Positions 9,519-19,692 are shown, numbered from the stretch's first letter. The stretch is DNA of 34,547 nt from Gracilaria caudata (GCA_030374735.1 JASCIV010000177.1:1-34547), one strand, 5' to 3'. A program made the numbers and translations. Notes: a model not told the origin generated them from the letters alone.

Positions 9519-10379
9519 GACAGGGAACGGGAAGCGGGTCGAAGAGCGATGCCAACTCTGAAATGCATTCGAGTACCTTTTTGTAATGCTGCCCTCGGGT
9601 GATTGGTGATAACGGCGGAGCATAGTGTGTCTGCGGGTTTGACGTGGCCATACACCGCTCTGGAGAGCTGACATAGAAATGGCACTTGGAAGTCGAGAAC
9701 ATGGCAGGAAGTCAGGAGCGCCACTACAGACAAGAACTATCAGTCATTGTGGAGTTGAGGTTACAGTTGTATGGGTAACCATGCTACTGGCTCCGCGGCG
9801 GTTTGCTCCCGCAAAGCATATGTCTGGATGGCGAGTACGTTTCGTGTAGCGGGAGTTCATCCTCCAGCATCTGAAGTTTAAAGTGGCGGAGGACGTTACC
9901 CCTGCTGCAGCAAGTAGAGGCGTACACGTCAAAAGTTAGTTAGTTCGACAGGTGCATGTGCACGGCGGCTGTGTTGCGGAACATAATATGTATTATGTAC
10001 GGGGAAGCTCAGATTAGTGGAACAAGGCAGTTGCTCGCACGAAGACCGCGACGTCGCGAGCATCTGGCTGCATCGACAGAGCAGCACCGCCGAAGGTCTC
10101 TTCGTGCTCGCGGCAGGCCTTCCCTGCTCGTCGTGGTCGCCAATGGCGGAGCTCTGCTGCTGGGGTGTTGCAGATGTGGCTCGCAGTCGTTGGCCAGGCC
10201 GCCTCCCCTTGCGGGCAGCTGGGTTGCGGCAACAAGCACGAAAATAATACTATGGAACTTTGTAAGCACTGCTTCCACACCAGCGTGAAACCTGTAATAG
10301 CACCCAACAAGTTGTAGCATATAACGGAACATTGCTGTAAGCGCCGAAAAGGTGTTTGGCGTACTTACACGTGGACACA
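9519..10379. other. Intergenic between divergent genes
   Basis: This stretch separates the Arg-tailed gene (minus) from the amine oxidase gene (plus). The part from 10,000 to 10,260 is GC-rich and open in several frames on both strands, with no recognisable protein. CATATAACGG at about 10,318-10,327 is a weak TATA candidate for the oxidase. Confidence 0.45.
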
Positions 10380-11975
10380 ATGCATCATGGCCACGCTAAT
10401 GACGTGGAACACGCGGAAGAACAACAGCATAGATCTGCGACGTCCAGCCTGGGAATGCATTGCTCATCGGGCGCACTTGACCAGCTCTGCCGCAGCGCCG
10501 ATGCTTCCTTCATGCCTCCTTGCGATGCGCCGCGCGTTGCCATTATCGGCGCCGGACTGGCCGGACTCTCCGCTGCTGTACGCCTGCTCCAGCGTCACGA
10601 CATCGCCGCCACCGTCTTCGAAGCTCAGACACGCGCCGGGGGCCGTGTGCATTCCGTGACTGTGCAGCCGTCGCCCCACCGCGAGCGCGTGGTGCTCGAC
10701 TTGGGCGCCACTTGGTTCCACGGCACGCAAGGCAACGCCGCGCACGACGCTGCTGTGCGTACCGGTGCGCTGCGCGAATCTCCCATTGATGACGACCCGA
10801 GCAAGCAATGGGACGACGATTACGGAGTTTTGCTGTTCTCGGCGCCGGCCATCGTGGTAACAGATGGCATGACTCGCGTTGTAACCTCGGAGAGCACACT
10901 TCCCGTCGTCAGGGCGTACGCCGCGTCGTTGGGGAAGGTGGAGAACTATGGAGAGAGTCATGGACACAAGCAACACGTTGATGAAAGCGTCATGCAATTC
11001 CTGAGACAATCGGCAGGCTTTGACGATATGACGCGCTTTGATAGAGCTGTGTTCAAAGCTCGTGATGCATTAGAGGCTTGCGTGAACGGCTGCGATTCTT
11101 CCACTGCCGACTTGTCGGCGAAACGCCTTCCAGATTATGTAACGTTGAAGGGCGATAACGTTCCCATGCAAGGAGGAATGTGCGCTGTCGTCGAATCATT
11201 CGTTGAGCTTTTGGAGCAGTCACAGATTGAGCTCAGTCGAAGGGTTGTTCTAGTGGATTACGGCAATGAACGGGGTGCTTCTGTGCGCGTTGCTTTCGAT
11301 GATGGAACCGCTTGGGAGGGCCATTGTGTGTTGTGGACTCCTGCAGTTAACGTTACGAACGTTGCAGTTGAACAAAACCTGTTTGAACCGCAGCTACCTG
11401 AAGATAAAATTGCCGCGCTGGCGGAGAGAGTTCAAGGAGTTGTGGAGAAGGCATTTGTCTTGTTGAGCGCGCAGTTAGAGAACGTTCCGTCCGATTGCAG
11501 CATGCCAGTAATCTGGGAGGACATCGAAACCGTGCAGCAGCCTCACCTTTGGTGGACCAATGTCTTCTCTGTGTTGTACAGCTCGAAGCATTGTATGGTG
11601 TCCTTTTGGCTTACCGGCGACGCCGCGAAGCATGTGTGTTCCTTGTCGAATGATCTGCGGTTGGAACAGATTAAGGCGCTGCTGAATATTCTCTACTCGC
11701 AGCCTGTTGAGATCGAGAAGGTGATCTGCTCAGAGTGGGGATCGAATCCATCTACGTTAGGAAGCTATTCGTATCCGAAAGTTGGGTGTTCGGAGCATGC
11801 CGTGCGAACACTGGGTAGGCCGTTACCATCAACTGACAAACCGCTTCTCTGCTTTGCGGGAGAAGCGACACATCAAAGCTTCTATTCCACGATGCATGGA
11901 GCGATTGAGTCCGGATATCGGGAGGCGGATCGGATTGCTGCCTTTATGAAACAACTCTCTCAAGAGGTCTCATAG
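10380..11975 (+). CDS. Flavin-containing amine oxidase, polyamine oxidase type
   Basis: A 531-residue FAD enzyme of the monoamine/polyamine oxidase superfamily, which oxidises secondary or primary amines with O2 to give an aldehyde and H2O2. The FAD-binding beta-alpha-beta motif GAGLAG is at 57-62, Glu81 ends the second strand and RAGGRV follows at 85-90. GATWFHG, shortly after, is characteristic of spermine and N1-acetylpolyamine oxidases. Near the C-terminus CFAGEATHQSFYSTMHGA is the second FAD signature. The length is typical of the family. The frame is open upstream through a TTG, but the first ATG is at 10380, with ATGs also at residues 26 and 45. The first 50 residues are His/Ser-rich, precede the domain and are not a clear signal peptide. 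Exact substrate preference cannot be read off; polyamine oxidase is the likely subfamily. Confidence 0.92.
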   Translation: MHHGHANDVEHAEEQQHRSATSSLGMHCSSGALDQLCRSADASFMPPCDAPRVAIIGAGLAGLSAAVRLLQRHDIAATVFEAQTRAGGRVHSVTVQPSPHRERVVLDLGATWFHGTQGNAAHDAAVRTGALRESPIDDDPSKQWDDDYGVLLFSAPAIVVTDGMTRVVTSESTLPVVRAYAASLGKVENYGESHGHKQHVDESVMQFLRQSAGFDDMTRFDRAVFKARDALEACVNGCDSSTADLSAKRLPDYVTLKGDNVPMQGGMCAVVESFVELLEQSQIELSRRVVLVDYGNERGASVRVAFDDGTAWEGHCVLWTPAVNVTNVAVEQNLFEPQLPEDKIAALAERVQGVVEKAFVLLSAQLENVPSDCSMPVIWEDIETVQQPHLWWTNVFSVLYSSKHCMVSFWLTGDAAKHVCSLSNDLRLEQIKALLNILYSQPVEIEKVICSEWGSNPSTLGSYSYPKVGCSEHAVRTLGRPLPSTDKPLLCFAGEATHQSFYSTMHGAIESGYREADRIAAFMKQLSQEVS

Positions 11976-13132
11976 CACTTTTAGATATGTGAAGCCCTGC
12001 CATGCTTTGACCTCGAGTAATTTTGAAAGTTCACCACGGCTTTTCCCGATAGCTTTCACTCTCAATCTTGGTTGGCGCTCACACTCAGATGGACTGCGTA
12101 GATATCTCATGTTACGTTGACCGAGTTTCTGTTCCCCTGTGACACATCCTGAAGGGAGACACTCCACTGTCAATTGCCTTTGGCTGGTTGTTCGAAGTCC
12201 TTGCTGAGGATGAGATCTGAGGGGTGTCAAGGCGTTAGGCTAAGGTTACTGGATGGACGCATCCACGCGCAAACGTCAACAAATGATATCCCTGTAACTT
12301 AACACTAGCGTTCCTACCCGTTGGTTGAATTTAGTTCTCGTGCAAACACTGTTGCTAGAACTTAAGACTCTGACCTGGTTAATGTTACTTCGCCAGCCAG
12401 AAAACCATGTTCATAATCCGACCAGAGAATGAACTTCACTGTGCATCCAATCACGCGATTCGCTATGGAGAGAGATTATCGTAGCTTCGTTTTCACGAAG
12501 CTCTCCGCAGATGAACCAATCTCGCTCTCAGAAACAGAAAACCGTCGGCTGAATTGCTTCGATTGGACATCGAATGGTATGCCGCTAGCTAGTTTTAGGG
12601 AGACCACCTTTGTATTTGAAAGGGTTTTCCTATACTGATGGGTTCCTCATCGCCGATATGGACTTGCGAGGGTGGATTAAGATAATCGTTCTGTTCGTAG
12701 GACATATCGAAAAGTCATGCCTCTCCGCAAGCAATCTTGGTGAAACCATAGAATCAGGGGTCACATGTCATATCCTGTTTGGATAACGTTCACTCTCAGC
12801 ATCCATCGGTAGTATGGATATCCTTTGAATATTCTCCAGAGCGGGTGGATCCCCTGGATCAACTTCAGATGAAATCGTTTCCAATCTTGAATTCAGATAT
12901 CTTCGTCTTCATTCAGCGATGTTTCTATGTACTTGTTCCCATCATAGGCTCTGCAAAATTATTGTCTCGAAACCCTTTCATATGTGTAAGATTGGTCGAA
13001 CTCCGTAATGTCCGCTCCCTTCATCATCCATAAATCTCCTTCACAGCACATGACCATGGTGAGATTGTAACCCCAACCCAACGAGAGCAACCATCGAAAT
13101 CAACATTCATTCGAAACGCGAGCGGTTCCGCA
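11976..13132. other. 1.16 kb intergenic, no convincing gene
   Basis: Between the amine oxidase and vWA-2. An ATG frame at 12429-12638 (69 codons) has no recognised feature. Just before vWA-2, CATAAAT at 13030-13036 is a possible TATA element. A six-codon ATG frame at 13049-13069 would lie in the leader if transcription starts early enough. Confidence 0.4.
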
Positions 13133-14539
13133 ATGAAGTTATACTTTCGCACTCTTATTGCATTGGCACTCTCTTTATTCTCCGTTGCGTATGCTGGAGA
13201 GGCTGTTGGTCCATGTGGTTCCGCATTCGTAGATGCCTTGCAGAGCGGACCAGGAACAATAACAATCACGCTTACGGTGAGCTTAAAGGGACAATTTGCT
13301 CCGCCACTGATCCAAGTCGGGGCAGCAGGATACTGGTTTAACAAGAACACAGGGTCGGTTGGAGCCATATCCACACCGGGAAACAATCCAGTTTACTTCC
13401 GGGACATCGGGTTGTACATAGATCAGTGGATTGTAACGCCACGCAGCGGGATTGTTGAGATTGGTGTGCCACTCATCGAGGCTATTCACTTTGGAGGTAT
13501 ATGTTTCGGGCTCTTTCCACGTGCTACTGTCACTGTGAGTGATAGCACGGACCCTATTGTGCTGCTTCCGGAGACGAGTGTTGCACTTCAGAAGAAGAGT
13601 GCCGATGATCTCGCATTCGTGATCGATACAACGGGATCGATGTCCGATGATATTGCCGCTGTAAAATCTTCTGCGACAGAAATCATTAACACTTTGGCGG
13701 CGAACTCTGCTGACTATCGAGTGGCTCTCGTTCAGTACAATGACCCATCCGCAGGTGTAGTTCAGGGATTCACGTCGAATACGGCCACAATCACGGCAGC
13801 GATTAACGGTTTAGGGGCCTCCGGCGGGGGTGACACTCCTGAACATGTTTACGGCGGCTTGCAAGCTGCTATAAAGCTCCCATGGAGATTGGAAGCAACA
13901 AGAACAATAATCACTATGGGGGACGCGCCGCCAAAAGATCCAGAACCGGGGACTGGGTTGACACAAGCCAAGATTCTTGCTTTGGCCAACAGTGTGGACA
14001 TATCTGTCGATACATCACCAACTGTGAGACAACTTTTAAGGCTCTTAAGTGCAAGGATGCCGGCTCTTACAACAATCAATGTTCCGTTGAGTGGATTTCT
14101 ACCGTTCTTCATGGTGCCCATCGGGGGTTCATCCGCTACGCAGTCTTCTTTCTCGGCTCTGGCATCAATGACAAATGGCTCTGTTTTCCCGGCGGCGTCC
14201 GCATCGGATGTGGTAGGGGCTCTTGAAAAGGCAATTATAGAGGGCACTAGCGGGTCAGCCTCTGGGGCGAAGCCAGTAGAACGGCTTGTTTTGACTTCGA
14301 TTTGCTGGGAAACGGACAATAGACACCGTATGCGAGTTCGAAATCCAAACGGCTTTGATGTGCCGTACAGCTGGGATGTGTATCGCACCAGCAAGAAAGG
14401 AGATGGTGTTGCTCAGCCTGGGGATAATTTGTTCACAATTGAAGGGATTTCGAGGACGTCGACTGTGCGGCTGTTCTGGAAGGATGAGAACAATGTCCAA
14501 AAGCAGACGCAGAAGGCACTTAACAATAAGAACTGTTAA
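13133..14539 (+). CDS. Secreted vWA protein with flanking N- and C-terminal domains (vWA-2)
   Basis: A 468-residue protein. The signal peptide is about 1-21 (ending AYA). Residues 25-155 form a beta-rich domain with Cys and many Gly that I do not recognise. The vWA domain covers about 160-345: DTTGSMS at 165-171 is the adhesion-site motif, GGGDTPEHV follows, and TMGDAPPKDPE supplies the third metal-site aspartate. This motif set is the one seen in bacterial and hemicentin-type vWA domains rather than that of the other three vWA genes here. After a Ser/Ala-rich linker, residues about 380-468 (ICWETDN, MRVRNPNGFDVPYSWDVY, PGDNLFTI) form a separate beta-sandwich-like domain ending in Cys. The ATG has an A at -3 and follows a plausible leader. 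Probable extracellular or wall-associated protein; ligand unknown. Confidence 0.9.
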   Translation: MKLYFRTLIALALSLFSVAYAGEAVGPCGSAFVDALQSGPGTITITLTVSLKGQFAPPLIQVGAAGYWFNKNTGSVGAISTPGNNPVYFRDIGLYIDQWIVTPRSGIVEIGVPLIEAIHFGGICFGLFPRATVTVSDSTDPIVLLPETSVALQKKSADDLAFVIDTTGSMSDDIAAVKSSATEIINTLAANSADYRVALVQYNDPSAGVVQGFTSNTATITAAINGLGASGGGDTPEHVYGGLQAAIKLPWRLEATRTIITMGDAPPKDPEPGTGLTQAKILALANSVDISVDTSPTVRQLLRLLSARMPALTTINVPLSGFLPFFMVPIGGSSATQSSFSALASMTNGSVFPAASASDVVGALEKAIIEGTSGSASGAKPVERLVLTSICWETDNRHRMRVRNPNGFDVPYSWDVYRTSKKGDGVAQPGDNLFTIEGISRTSTVRLFWKDENNVQKQTQKALNNKNC

Positions 14540-15081
14540 CGAACCAGAGTATGCGTTTAATGTTGTGCGACAATCAGACGATATGACCCTGGAAGAAAGG
14601 AAGGAATCTTCCTTCTTACTCGCATTAAGAAAGCCCTGATCCGGAAAAATGAGGGTAGGGTGATGTTGTACATGCTCTAAAGTTCTCTTCATGAGAACGC
14701 AGATTCATTCTACTCATCTATATCAACATGGAAAGTTTCTCAGCTCTAGATAGTGCTTAAAAGTACAATGTAAAGGGTTGATGTTCTATTTTCTTTGAAT
14801 GGTTAACTCTTCTATACACTCACTTCTTCTTTGTGACAACAGCTTTCTGTTCCTAGACTACCAAAAGCTTCTAAAGAGAGCTTTCCGATCACCAGATCTC
14901 CGACTTTTCTCCCAAAATGGATATGAAGGGGCGCGGTCCATTGCTGGGTGGAAATGTTTCGCTAGGAGGAATCTCCATCGCGGCGATAAGCGCTTTACTG
15001 TGTAACGTTACGTCGAAGAAATGCTCGTGCGATATCGGGGCCCTCGGCCGCATCGGCATGATGTTTTTTGCGCCGAGATCG
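14540..15081. other. Intergenic between vWA-2 and the GMC pseudogene
   Basis: No confident gene. An ATG-initiated plus frame at 14917-15120 (67 codons, with a hydrophobic Gly/Ile/Ala-rich start and a CNVTSKKCSC segment) overlaps the 3' end of the pseudogene on the other strand and has no recognised family. Confidence 0.4.
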
Positions 15082-16241
15082 TCACTCGCTCTTCACATTC
15101 ATTTCATTCCTCAGCGATGACACATCCACCACCTGCAGCCCCGTCGCGGTCTTGAACATCAGTCTTCCCTTCAACACCGACTCCATTGCGCCTCCTTCGA
15201 CATAGCGATACGAAAACGCCGTAGTCAGCACAATGAACTGATGAGTAAGGTGGCTATCCGATGGACACTCTGAACACAGCCCAAACTGAGTGACGAATAC
15301 ACGGTGGATATCAGTCATGCGTTTCACGCACTACTTTGCTCGCCGGAACCGTCTCTTCGCCGAACAAGACCCAGCTCTACTTCAGGTGCACTGAATGGAT
15401 TGTTGTCGCGCAGTTGCATAGATACGAAGAAGGCCGGATTGCATAGAAAGAACAACCCCACAAGCCAGGGTGGACGGAACAATCAGGGACACTGCAAACG
15501 ATCCAACGATATAACTATCTCGACGATTGACGACATCCAATGCGGCTGCGAGATGACTCGCAACTCCCATGCGCCGCCGTTCAATCGACTCACATGAAAG
15601 TACAAACGCGTCGTCCATGATGGGCTCTAGGGGTAGATTTTGATGGTACAATGCAAGTATACCCACGAACGCTCTTCTCTGCATCTGGGCATCCACGACA
15701 AGTGTCTTGAGCAGTGTAGTGTGCGCTTGTTTTGGAACTTCACGCGATTAGGTGCCAGGCAGTTGCAGCAACCTAAGTGAACCGAAAGCCCCCTTGTCAA
15801 GATGATTCGCGGATGAGCTCGCACAAACATACTCTTCATGGTTGGGGTGTCGTTGTTATACATATACTCCGCCCCGCATGTCTGCATTTTGGTGTGATAA
15901 CACCACCTTCGTCTGAACACAATACGCGTCACCGACATTCCTTGTACAAGAAGAAAGTTGTTGGCTCATGGATTACGCTGAGCTGAAGTCCGGTCCGCCG
16001 TGTACGGGACCTGTCGAACACCACAAGATTTTCCCGTGACCCGATTCTCGAAGACAGTATCACCAAGCCTCCGATCCAAACGGGCCACCATCTGGAAAGA
16101 AGTCAGCCTTCAACACGCCATCGATGCAGATTTTACGCAACTCACCTGCTTGAATTGACGCTGAAAGTATCTTGCAGCGTTGAACTGGAGACCACGGACT
16201 TTCCACATCCGTACTTCACCAAACAATGGAGCAACAAAAGG

Positions 16242-16278
<37 letters not shown>

Positions 16279-16490
16279 CCGCCTCTGGCTCAGAGCACAT
16301 GACCCCAACCACTTCCGAGGCGCACGGGGCTTTGGACTCAAGCACTTCAGATCAAGGCTGAGCTATTTCGAGTATCATGATGTGCAACTCAAGAAGACTC
16401 GGGAAAAAGAGCTGCAAGAACACATTCAGAGGTGCCACCTCCAACGATGAGCGCATCTATGTTCGGCAACGAACTTGTACCTTCGTACAT
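15082..16490 (-). pseudogene. Decayed GMC oxidoreductase (choline-dehydrogenase/mandelonitrile-lyase-like)
   Basis: No intact frame exists, but the minus strand carries ordered fragments of a glucose-methanol-choline FAD oxidoreductase in shifting frames. It starts at ATG 16490, and the FAD dinucleotide motif DALIVGGGTSECVLAAL lies at about 16455-16400. A frame slip follows, then ILEIA, the equivalent of the LVLEAG strand. Around 15,960-15,900, RNP, an in-frame TGA and then NNFLLVQGMSVTRIVF match the family's P-NLTVL-GA-VTRILF strand pair. CGAEYMYNND and then VRAHPRIILTRG match the GVEY and VRA-REVILSAG segments (15,890-15,790). After another slip come IVGSFAVSLI and then NNPFSAPEVE at about 15,380. 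The final frame ends YVEGGAMES then GLQVVDVSSL, the family's HPVGTCAMG and GLRVVDASIMP region, with the catalytic His replaced. A (GA)16 microsatellite interrupts it. At least three frameshifts and one stop make it inactive. Confidence 0.82.
16244..16275. repeat. (GA)16 microsatellite
   Basis: Sixteen GA units on the plus strand, (CT)16 on the minus strand, lying inside the decayed GMC gene between its FAD motif and its substrate-domain fragments. It probably expanded after the gene lost function. Confidence 0.95.
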
Positions 16491-17181
16491 TGGCGAGAAT
16501 CAGGAGTAAGGCTACTTCTGCAACGGGACTTGTAGATGACCGGCATTTTGACAGGAGCATCACCTCGCAGATCGTACATCTTCGTTCATCTCGCGTGCTT
16601 CGAGGACATGAGTGTGAGATAGATAGCATCAAGGGTTGGGTGGTTATTCGCTAGTATGATAGTTTTAGGTGATTCGAAAATCAGGAGATCCTTGCCCGCA
16701 ATCGTCACGAGTGTACGCACTTTTAGCTCGCCATCTCACTCTGTACTCATGCCAGCGCCATTTGGTATCAGAAGAAAGGAGGTGGCACTAAAATCCACGA
16801 GACCGATGGATCATCCATGATGTTCGTGATGGGGAGGAAAGCAGCGGACGAAAAAGATGGAGCGAGGCAAGTGGATTGGCTTGGAAATCAGCAGCTGAAG
16901 CAGCACTTCAGCTCGTACACTCCAACGTGTACACGTGCGCGGTTTGAGCAGAGGTCCTTCCAAGCTGCCAAGGCTTGAAAACATGGTTGTTTCCGACTGG
17001 CCATCATGGCCAGTCGGAACATCACCCCTGTCGAAGTTTGGAAACGTCATCTACCGAAGGGTATCGGGATGAGCTGGGACCCATCTCGATGGCGTTCGTG
17101 TAGCAAACTTTCACTAGAGCAATAATTTTAGCGAATGGCGTCTCAAGTTTAGGTATCGATAAACCATTAGAATCCCTTGAT
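16491..17181. other. Intergenic with a minus-strand open fragment and a perfect hairpin
   Basis: A minus frame from ATG 17050 to 16811 (79 residues) and another open stretch at about 16735-16586 (containing LVTIAGKDLLIFESPKTI) look partly protein-like but match nothing I recognise. They lie upstream of the GMC remnant and could be debris of a neighbouring gene. The 29-base hairpin at 16991-17019 is listed separately. Confidence 0.35.
16991..17019. repeat. Perfect 13-bp inverted repeat with a 3-base loop
   Basis: TTCCGACTGGCCA, then TCA, then TGGCCAGTCGGAA: thirteen uninterrupted base pairs around a three-base loop. It lies about 245-275 bases upstream of the DUF2306 gene's ATG. Confidence 0.9.
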
Positions 17182-17188
17182 TATAAAA
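17182..17188 (+). promoter_or_regulatory. TATAAAA box of the DUF2306 gene
   Basis: A canonical TATAAAA lies 77-83 bases upstream of the ATG at 17265. Transcription would start at about 17,210-17,218, just before the short upstream frame at 17221. Confidence 0.65.
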
Positions 17189-17220
17189 GGTTGGCTTGCT
17201 CCTCAAACTCTGTCATCGTG

Positions 17221-17268
17221 ATGACATTCCCACTTCACGTCTTTGTCCTTCAAACACCCGCACCATGA
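17221..17268 (+). promoter_or_regulatory. Short upstream ORF overlapping the DUF2306 start (ATGA)
   Basis: An ATG at 17221 opens a 15-codon frame whose TGA stop (17266-17268) overlaps the main ATG (17265-17267) as ATGA. If transcription starts 28-36 bases after the TATA box, this frame lies at the very start of the leader and could limit translation or allow termination-reinitiation. Confidence 0.45.
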
Positions 17269-18041
17269 AAGCAAAGCTCACAAAATATGTTCTCAGTCGG
17301 CTCTGCATGGCGGTGTGCTCCGTTATTCTCTTCGCACATGCGCTGCAAATCATCTCCATACGTAACGATACAACATCCGTACAACAGCTTGCCCAGAAAT
17401 TTGTCCAAGATGAACCCTATCGCATTTCTCTTTCGTTGGCAATACTTGACTTTGAGCGCATCAAGTTTTCAAAATGGTTAGGCGTTCATGTATGGCCTGT
17501 ACCCATCTGGTTGTTCTGCGCTTTCTTTCAGACATCCTCTACCATTCGTCGCAAACATTTACACCTCCACCGATGGATAGGACGTCTTTTCCTGCTTGTA
17601 AGTGTTTGGATGACTGTGGGATACGCCATGATGTTCATAGCTGGTGAAAAAATTCTTGGAGATGAACAGTTTTATGTCGATTTCCAGCAACCCAACAAAT
17701 TCTTCACATTTCGCGCCGCAACCATATTCTTTTCTGGTTGGTGGGTATTGTCGGCAGTGAAGGCGTACATGTACGCACGCCAAAAGCTGATTAGCAAGCA
17801 CAAGTATTGGGCGTGGCAATTCATGGCCACTGGCTTTGCCGTAGCTGTGATGAGAATATTCATGTTTATCCTCGTAGCGTTGTTGTTCTCCGGTAGTGGG
17901 CACCGAGTGATGGAGAAGGAAGACCAAGATATTTTGGGGGGCTACACCCTGTGGCTTGGGTTCATTGTTTCAATCGCTGTGACACATATCGTGGTAGGGA
18001 GCGAAGTTGGGCTCACTCTGGGCGGAGCTAAAAGGCGCTGA
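17265..18041 (+). CDS. DUF2306-type six-helix membrane protein
   Basis: A 258-residue integral membrane protein with six predicted transmembrane helices, at about 7-27, 72-92, 108-130, 147-170, 188-214 and 224-248. The short motif HRWIGRLF before helix 3, the HK-YW-WQF motif before helix 5 and an overall length of 200-260 residues match the DUF2306 family of predicted membrane proteins, whose function is not established. The conserved His residues at the helix boundaries recall haem-binding or transporter-like helical bundles, but no function should be assigned. The frame is open upstream through a TTG; the ATG at 17265 (caccATGa) has a good initiation context and lies 77 bases after a TATA box. 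No signal peptide apart from helix 1. It is not obviously related to its vWA neighbours. Confidence 0.85.
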   Translation: MKAKLTKYVLSRLCMAVCSVILFAHALQIISIRNDTTSVQQLAQKFVQDEPYRISLSLAILDFERIKFSKWLGVHVWPVPIWLFCAFFQTSSTIRRKHLHLHRWIGRLFLLVSVWMTVGYAMMFIAGEKILGDEQFYVDFQQPNKFFTFRAATIFFSGWWVLSAVKAYMYARQKLISKHKYWAWQFMATGFAVAVMRIFMFILVALLFSGSGHRVMEKEDQDILGGYTLWLGFIVSIAVTHIVVGSEVGLTLGGAKRR

Positions 18042-19100
18042 TATCTTCTTGATTTGCAGCTTTTCCATTAGTAGCGTTTTAGTTAGCTCAACCAGTCTTT
18101 ATCAACTAGAGCTTAGTTATAGTTGCAGTGGATTATCTCTCGATGAGTAATATTTTTGGTTTCAGGAACGAAATAGTAGACACCTACCATGTGTGACACA
18201 CTTCCATGCACCAAAAAGGTACTCTCATGGAACGTTTTCCAAACTTCTCTCGCATAATTGAAAAGACATGAAACGTTAATGCACTCTGTCATACGTCAAC
18301 GAGGATCCCAGAACTCGTCACGCTGAAAGAGTAACAAAACCCCTCTTATCCTACCCTTGGTTAAGGGTAAGGCTAACTCTAATGCAGAATCTAGTCCGGC
18401 CAAAGCGAAAGATTGTCTTACGCGCAATACGGAAACACTGAAGCGCTGATTGATCTTCTTCTTCTTTATTGTGGACAGCAGCTTCTAATTACTAAGCTGC
18501 AGTAAAGCTTTCAAAGAAAGCTTTCTCTCTTTAGGAAGGGCTGATTGATCAAACATTTGAGTTGCCACCCGTCGAAAATCACAACTTTCTGGAGCAGCTG
18601 GAGCACAGAGGTAGTGGCCACACATTGCTCACATGACGCATCTGCGGCTCTAGATTTTGTCAAAAATAGGCGACAACTGATATCTTTCTCACGCAGTCCA
18701 ACCCGCAGGTGAGTCATGTTAAGAGCTAAAGACCCGTAAGCTTTAAATGCTGCTCAAGGTTTGAAAAACTGATCATCGCGTACCGACCTTGTTGTATCTT
18801 AGATGCCATCACGTCAGCAACGATCATGGCTGCTCAAACGTATTTCCTGGCGAACAGTTTGCGAAGATATTCAAATGCCATCATCCTCTTCACGTTCTGT
18901 TATTTTAACATTGTGTGCAGAACGCTACCTTTGAAAACTAAAGGTCTCTCGTGTGACCTTCAGTGATAATGATTGGCTCCACCGAAACGCATCTCGTGCC
19001 TTGCCATGTAACATGTTGGCAGCAAGAGGTATGTCACAGCCTGCAATGACTTTTCCACTTCTGCCAATGAAAGTTTCCAGCATTGCAAATCAGCACAACT
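18042..19100. other. 1.06 kb intergenic, no gene seen
   Basis: Only short frames. At 18478-18500 GCAGCTT pairs with AAGCTGC around nine bases. Directly afterwards, 18504-18524 reads AAAGCTTT twice around CAAAG. These small foldbacks might mark the 3' end of a transcript but have no assigned role. Confidence 0.4.
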
Positions 19101-19328
19101 TCACCACAGTAGAGGGGATCCCCTACACTCCGTCGTTTCATTAGTGAGAGCAACAAATTTGAGGAATAACCAAAATACGAGAAGCTCATGATGAGTATCA
19201 GTTTCTGAAGTGTCTTTGGATCCCTTGAGCCCCTGAAAGTACGCATTACGAAAGATCCCCACAGATTTCGTAATTGATCGTTGAAGCTCAACAATGTACG
19301 CTTTTCTGGGTTGCGGATGACCAGCCAT
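19101..19328 (-). CDS. Possible small protein (75 residues), unassigned
   Basis: An ATG-initiated minus frame whose start has a strong context (ggccATGGc). On the same strand TATATTAAA lies about 90-100 bases upstream (about 19,417-19,426). The product is mixed polar, with an internal hydrophobic segment (LLVFWLFLKFVAL) near residue 55. No family recognised. The other frame across the same bases is also open, so coding is unproven. Confidence 0.22.
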   Translation of the reverse strand: MAGHPQPRKAYIVELQRSITKSVGIFRNAYFQGLKGSKDTSETDTHHELLVFWLFLKFVALTNETTECRGSPLLW

Positions 19329-19692
19329 GGCCGTGAAAAGTTGCAGTACGCGCTTTTTGGCCAGCAGTTTTGCTTGTTGGCACCAGAAATGCCACCCTAC
19401 TCGTTCAAATCATGACCTGGTTTAATATAGCACTTTCATTAACATACAGAAGTACTCTGCGTCATCTTTTTTCCTGTTGAGAACTCTACTGTATCTTGGA
19501 AGGGCAAGAGAATAGTTGTCGCATAGGAGGATGACACGCATCGTTCGTTTTAAGAACGCGAGTCACTGCTCGAGGCCTATATAAGCTGAACATATTGTCA
19601 TCGTTCTGCACTCGAATTCGCACACGGACAAGTTCATCTTGTGAAGTACTACGCTCGAAGAATCAAACTACTAACATTTTTCAACTACGAAA
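19329..19692. other. Upstream region of vWA-3
   Basis: No gene seen. It holds a probable TATA box for vWA-3 at 19578-19585 and a possible divergent one at about 19,420. Confidence 0.5.
19578..19585 (+). promoter_or_regulatory. TATATAAG box of vWA-3
   Basis: TATATAAG lies 108-115 bases upstream of the ATG at 19693. The predicted leader of about 80 bases has no ATG. Confidence 0.65.

Noticed and set aside
9098..9733. A 211-codon minus frame overlapping the Arg-tailed gene
   Set aside because: It starts with TTG, has no recognisable motif and lacks the fit to the TATA box that the 9432 start has.
10387..10659. An alternative 90-codon frame starting at a second ATG seven bases after the amine oxidase start
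   Set aside because: It overlaps the oxidase in a GC-rich stretch where all frames are open; the product has no recognisable features.
16092..16145. A textbook 54-base minus-strand intron (CAG|GTGAGT, CTGAC branch site, CTTCTTTCCAG)
   Set aside because: The same bases read as GMC-like protein in another frame (DGVLKADFFPDGG), and joining the exons still leaves later stops and frame changes. I treat it as coincidence within a decayed gene, though an ancestral intron is not excluded.
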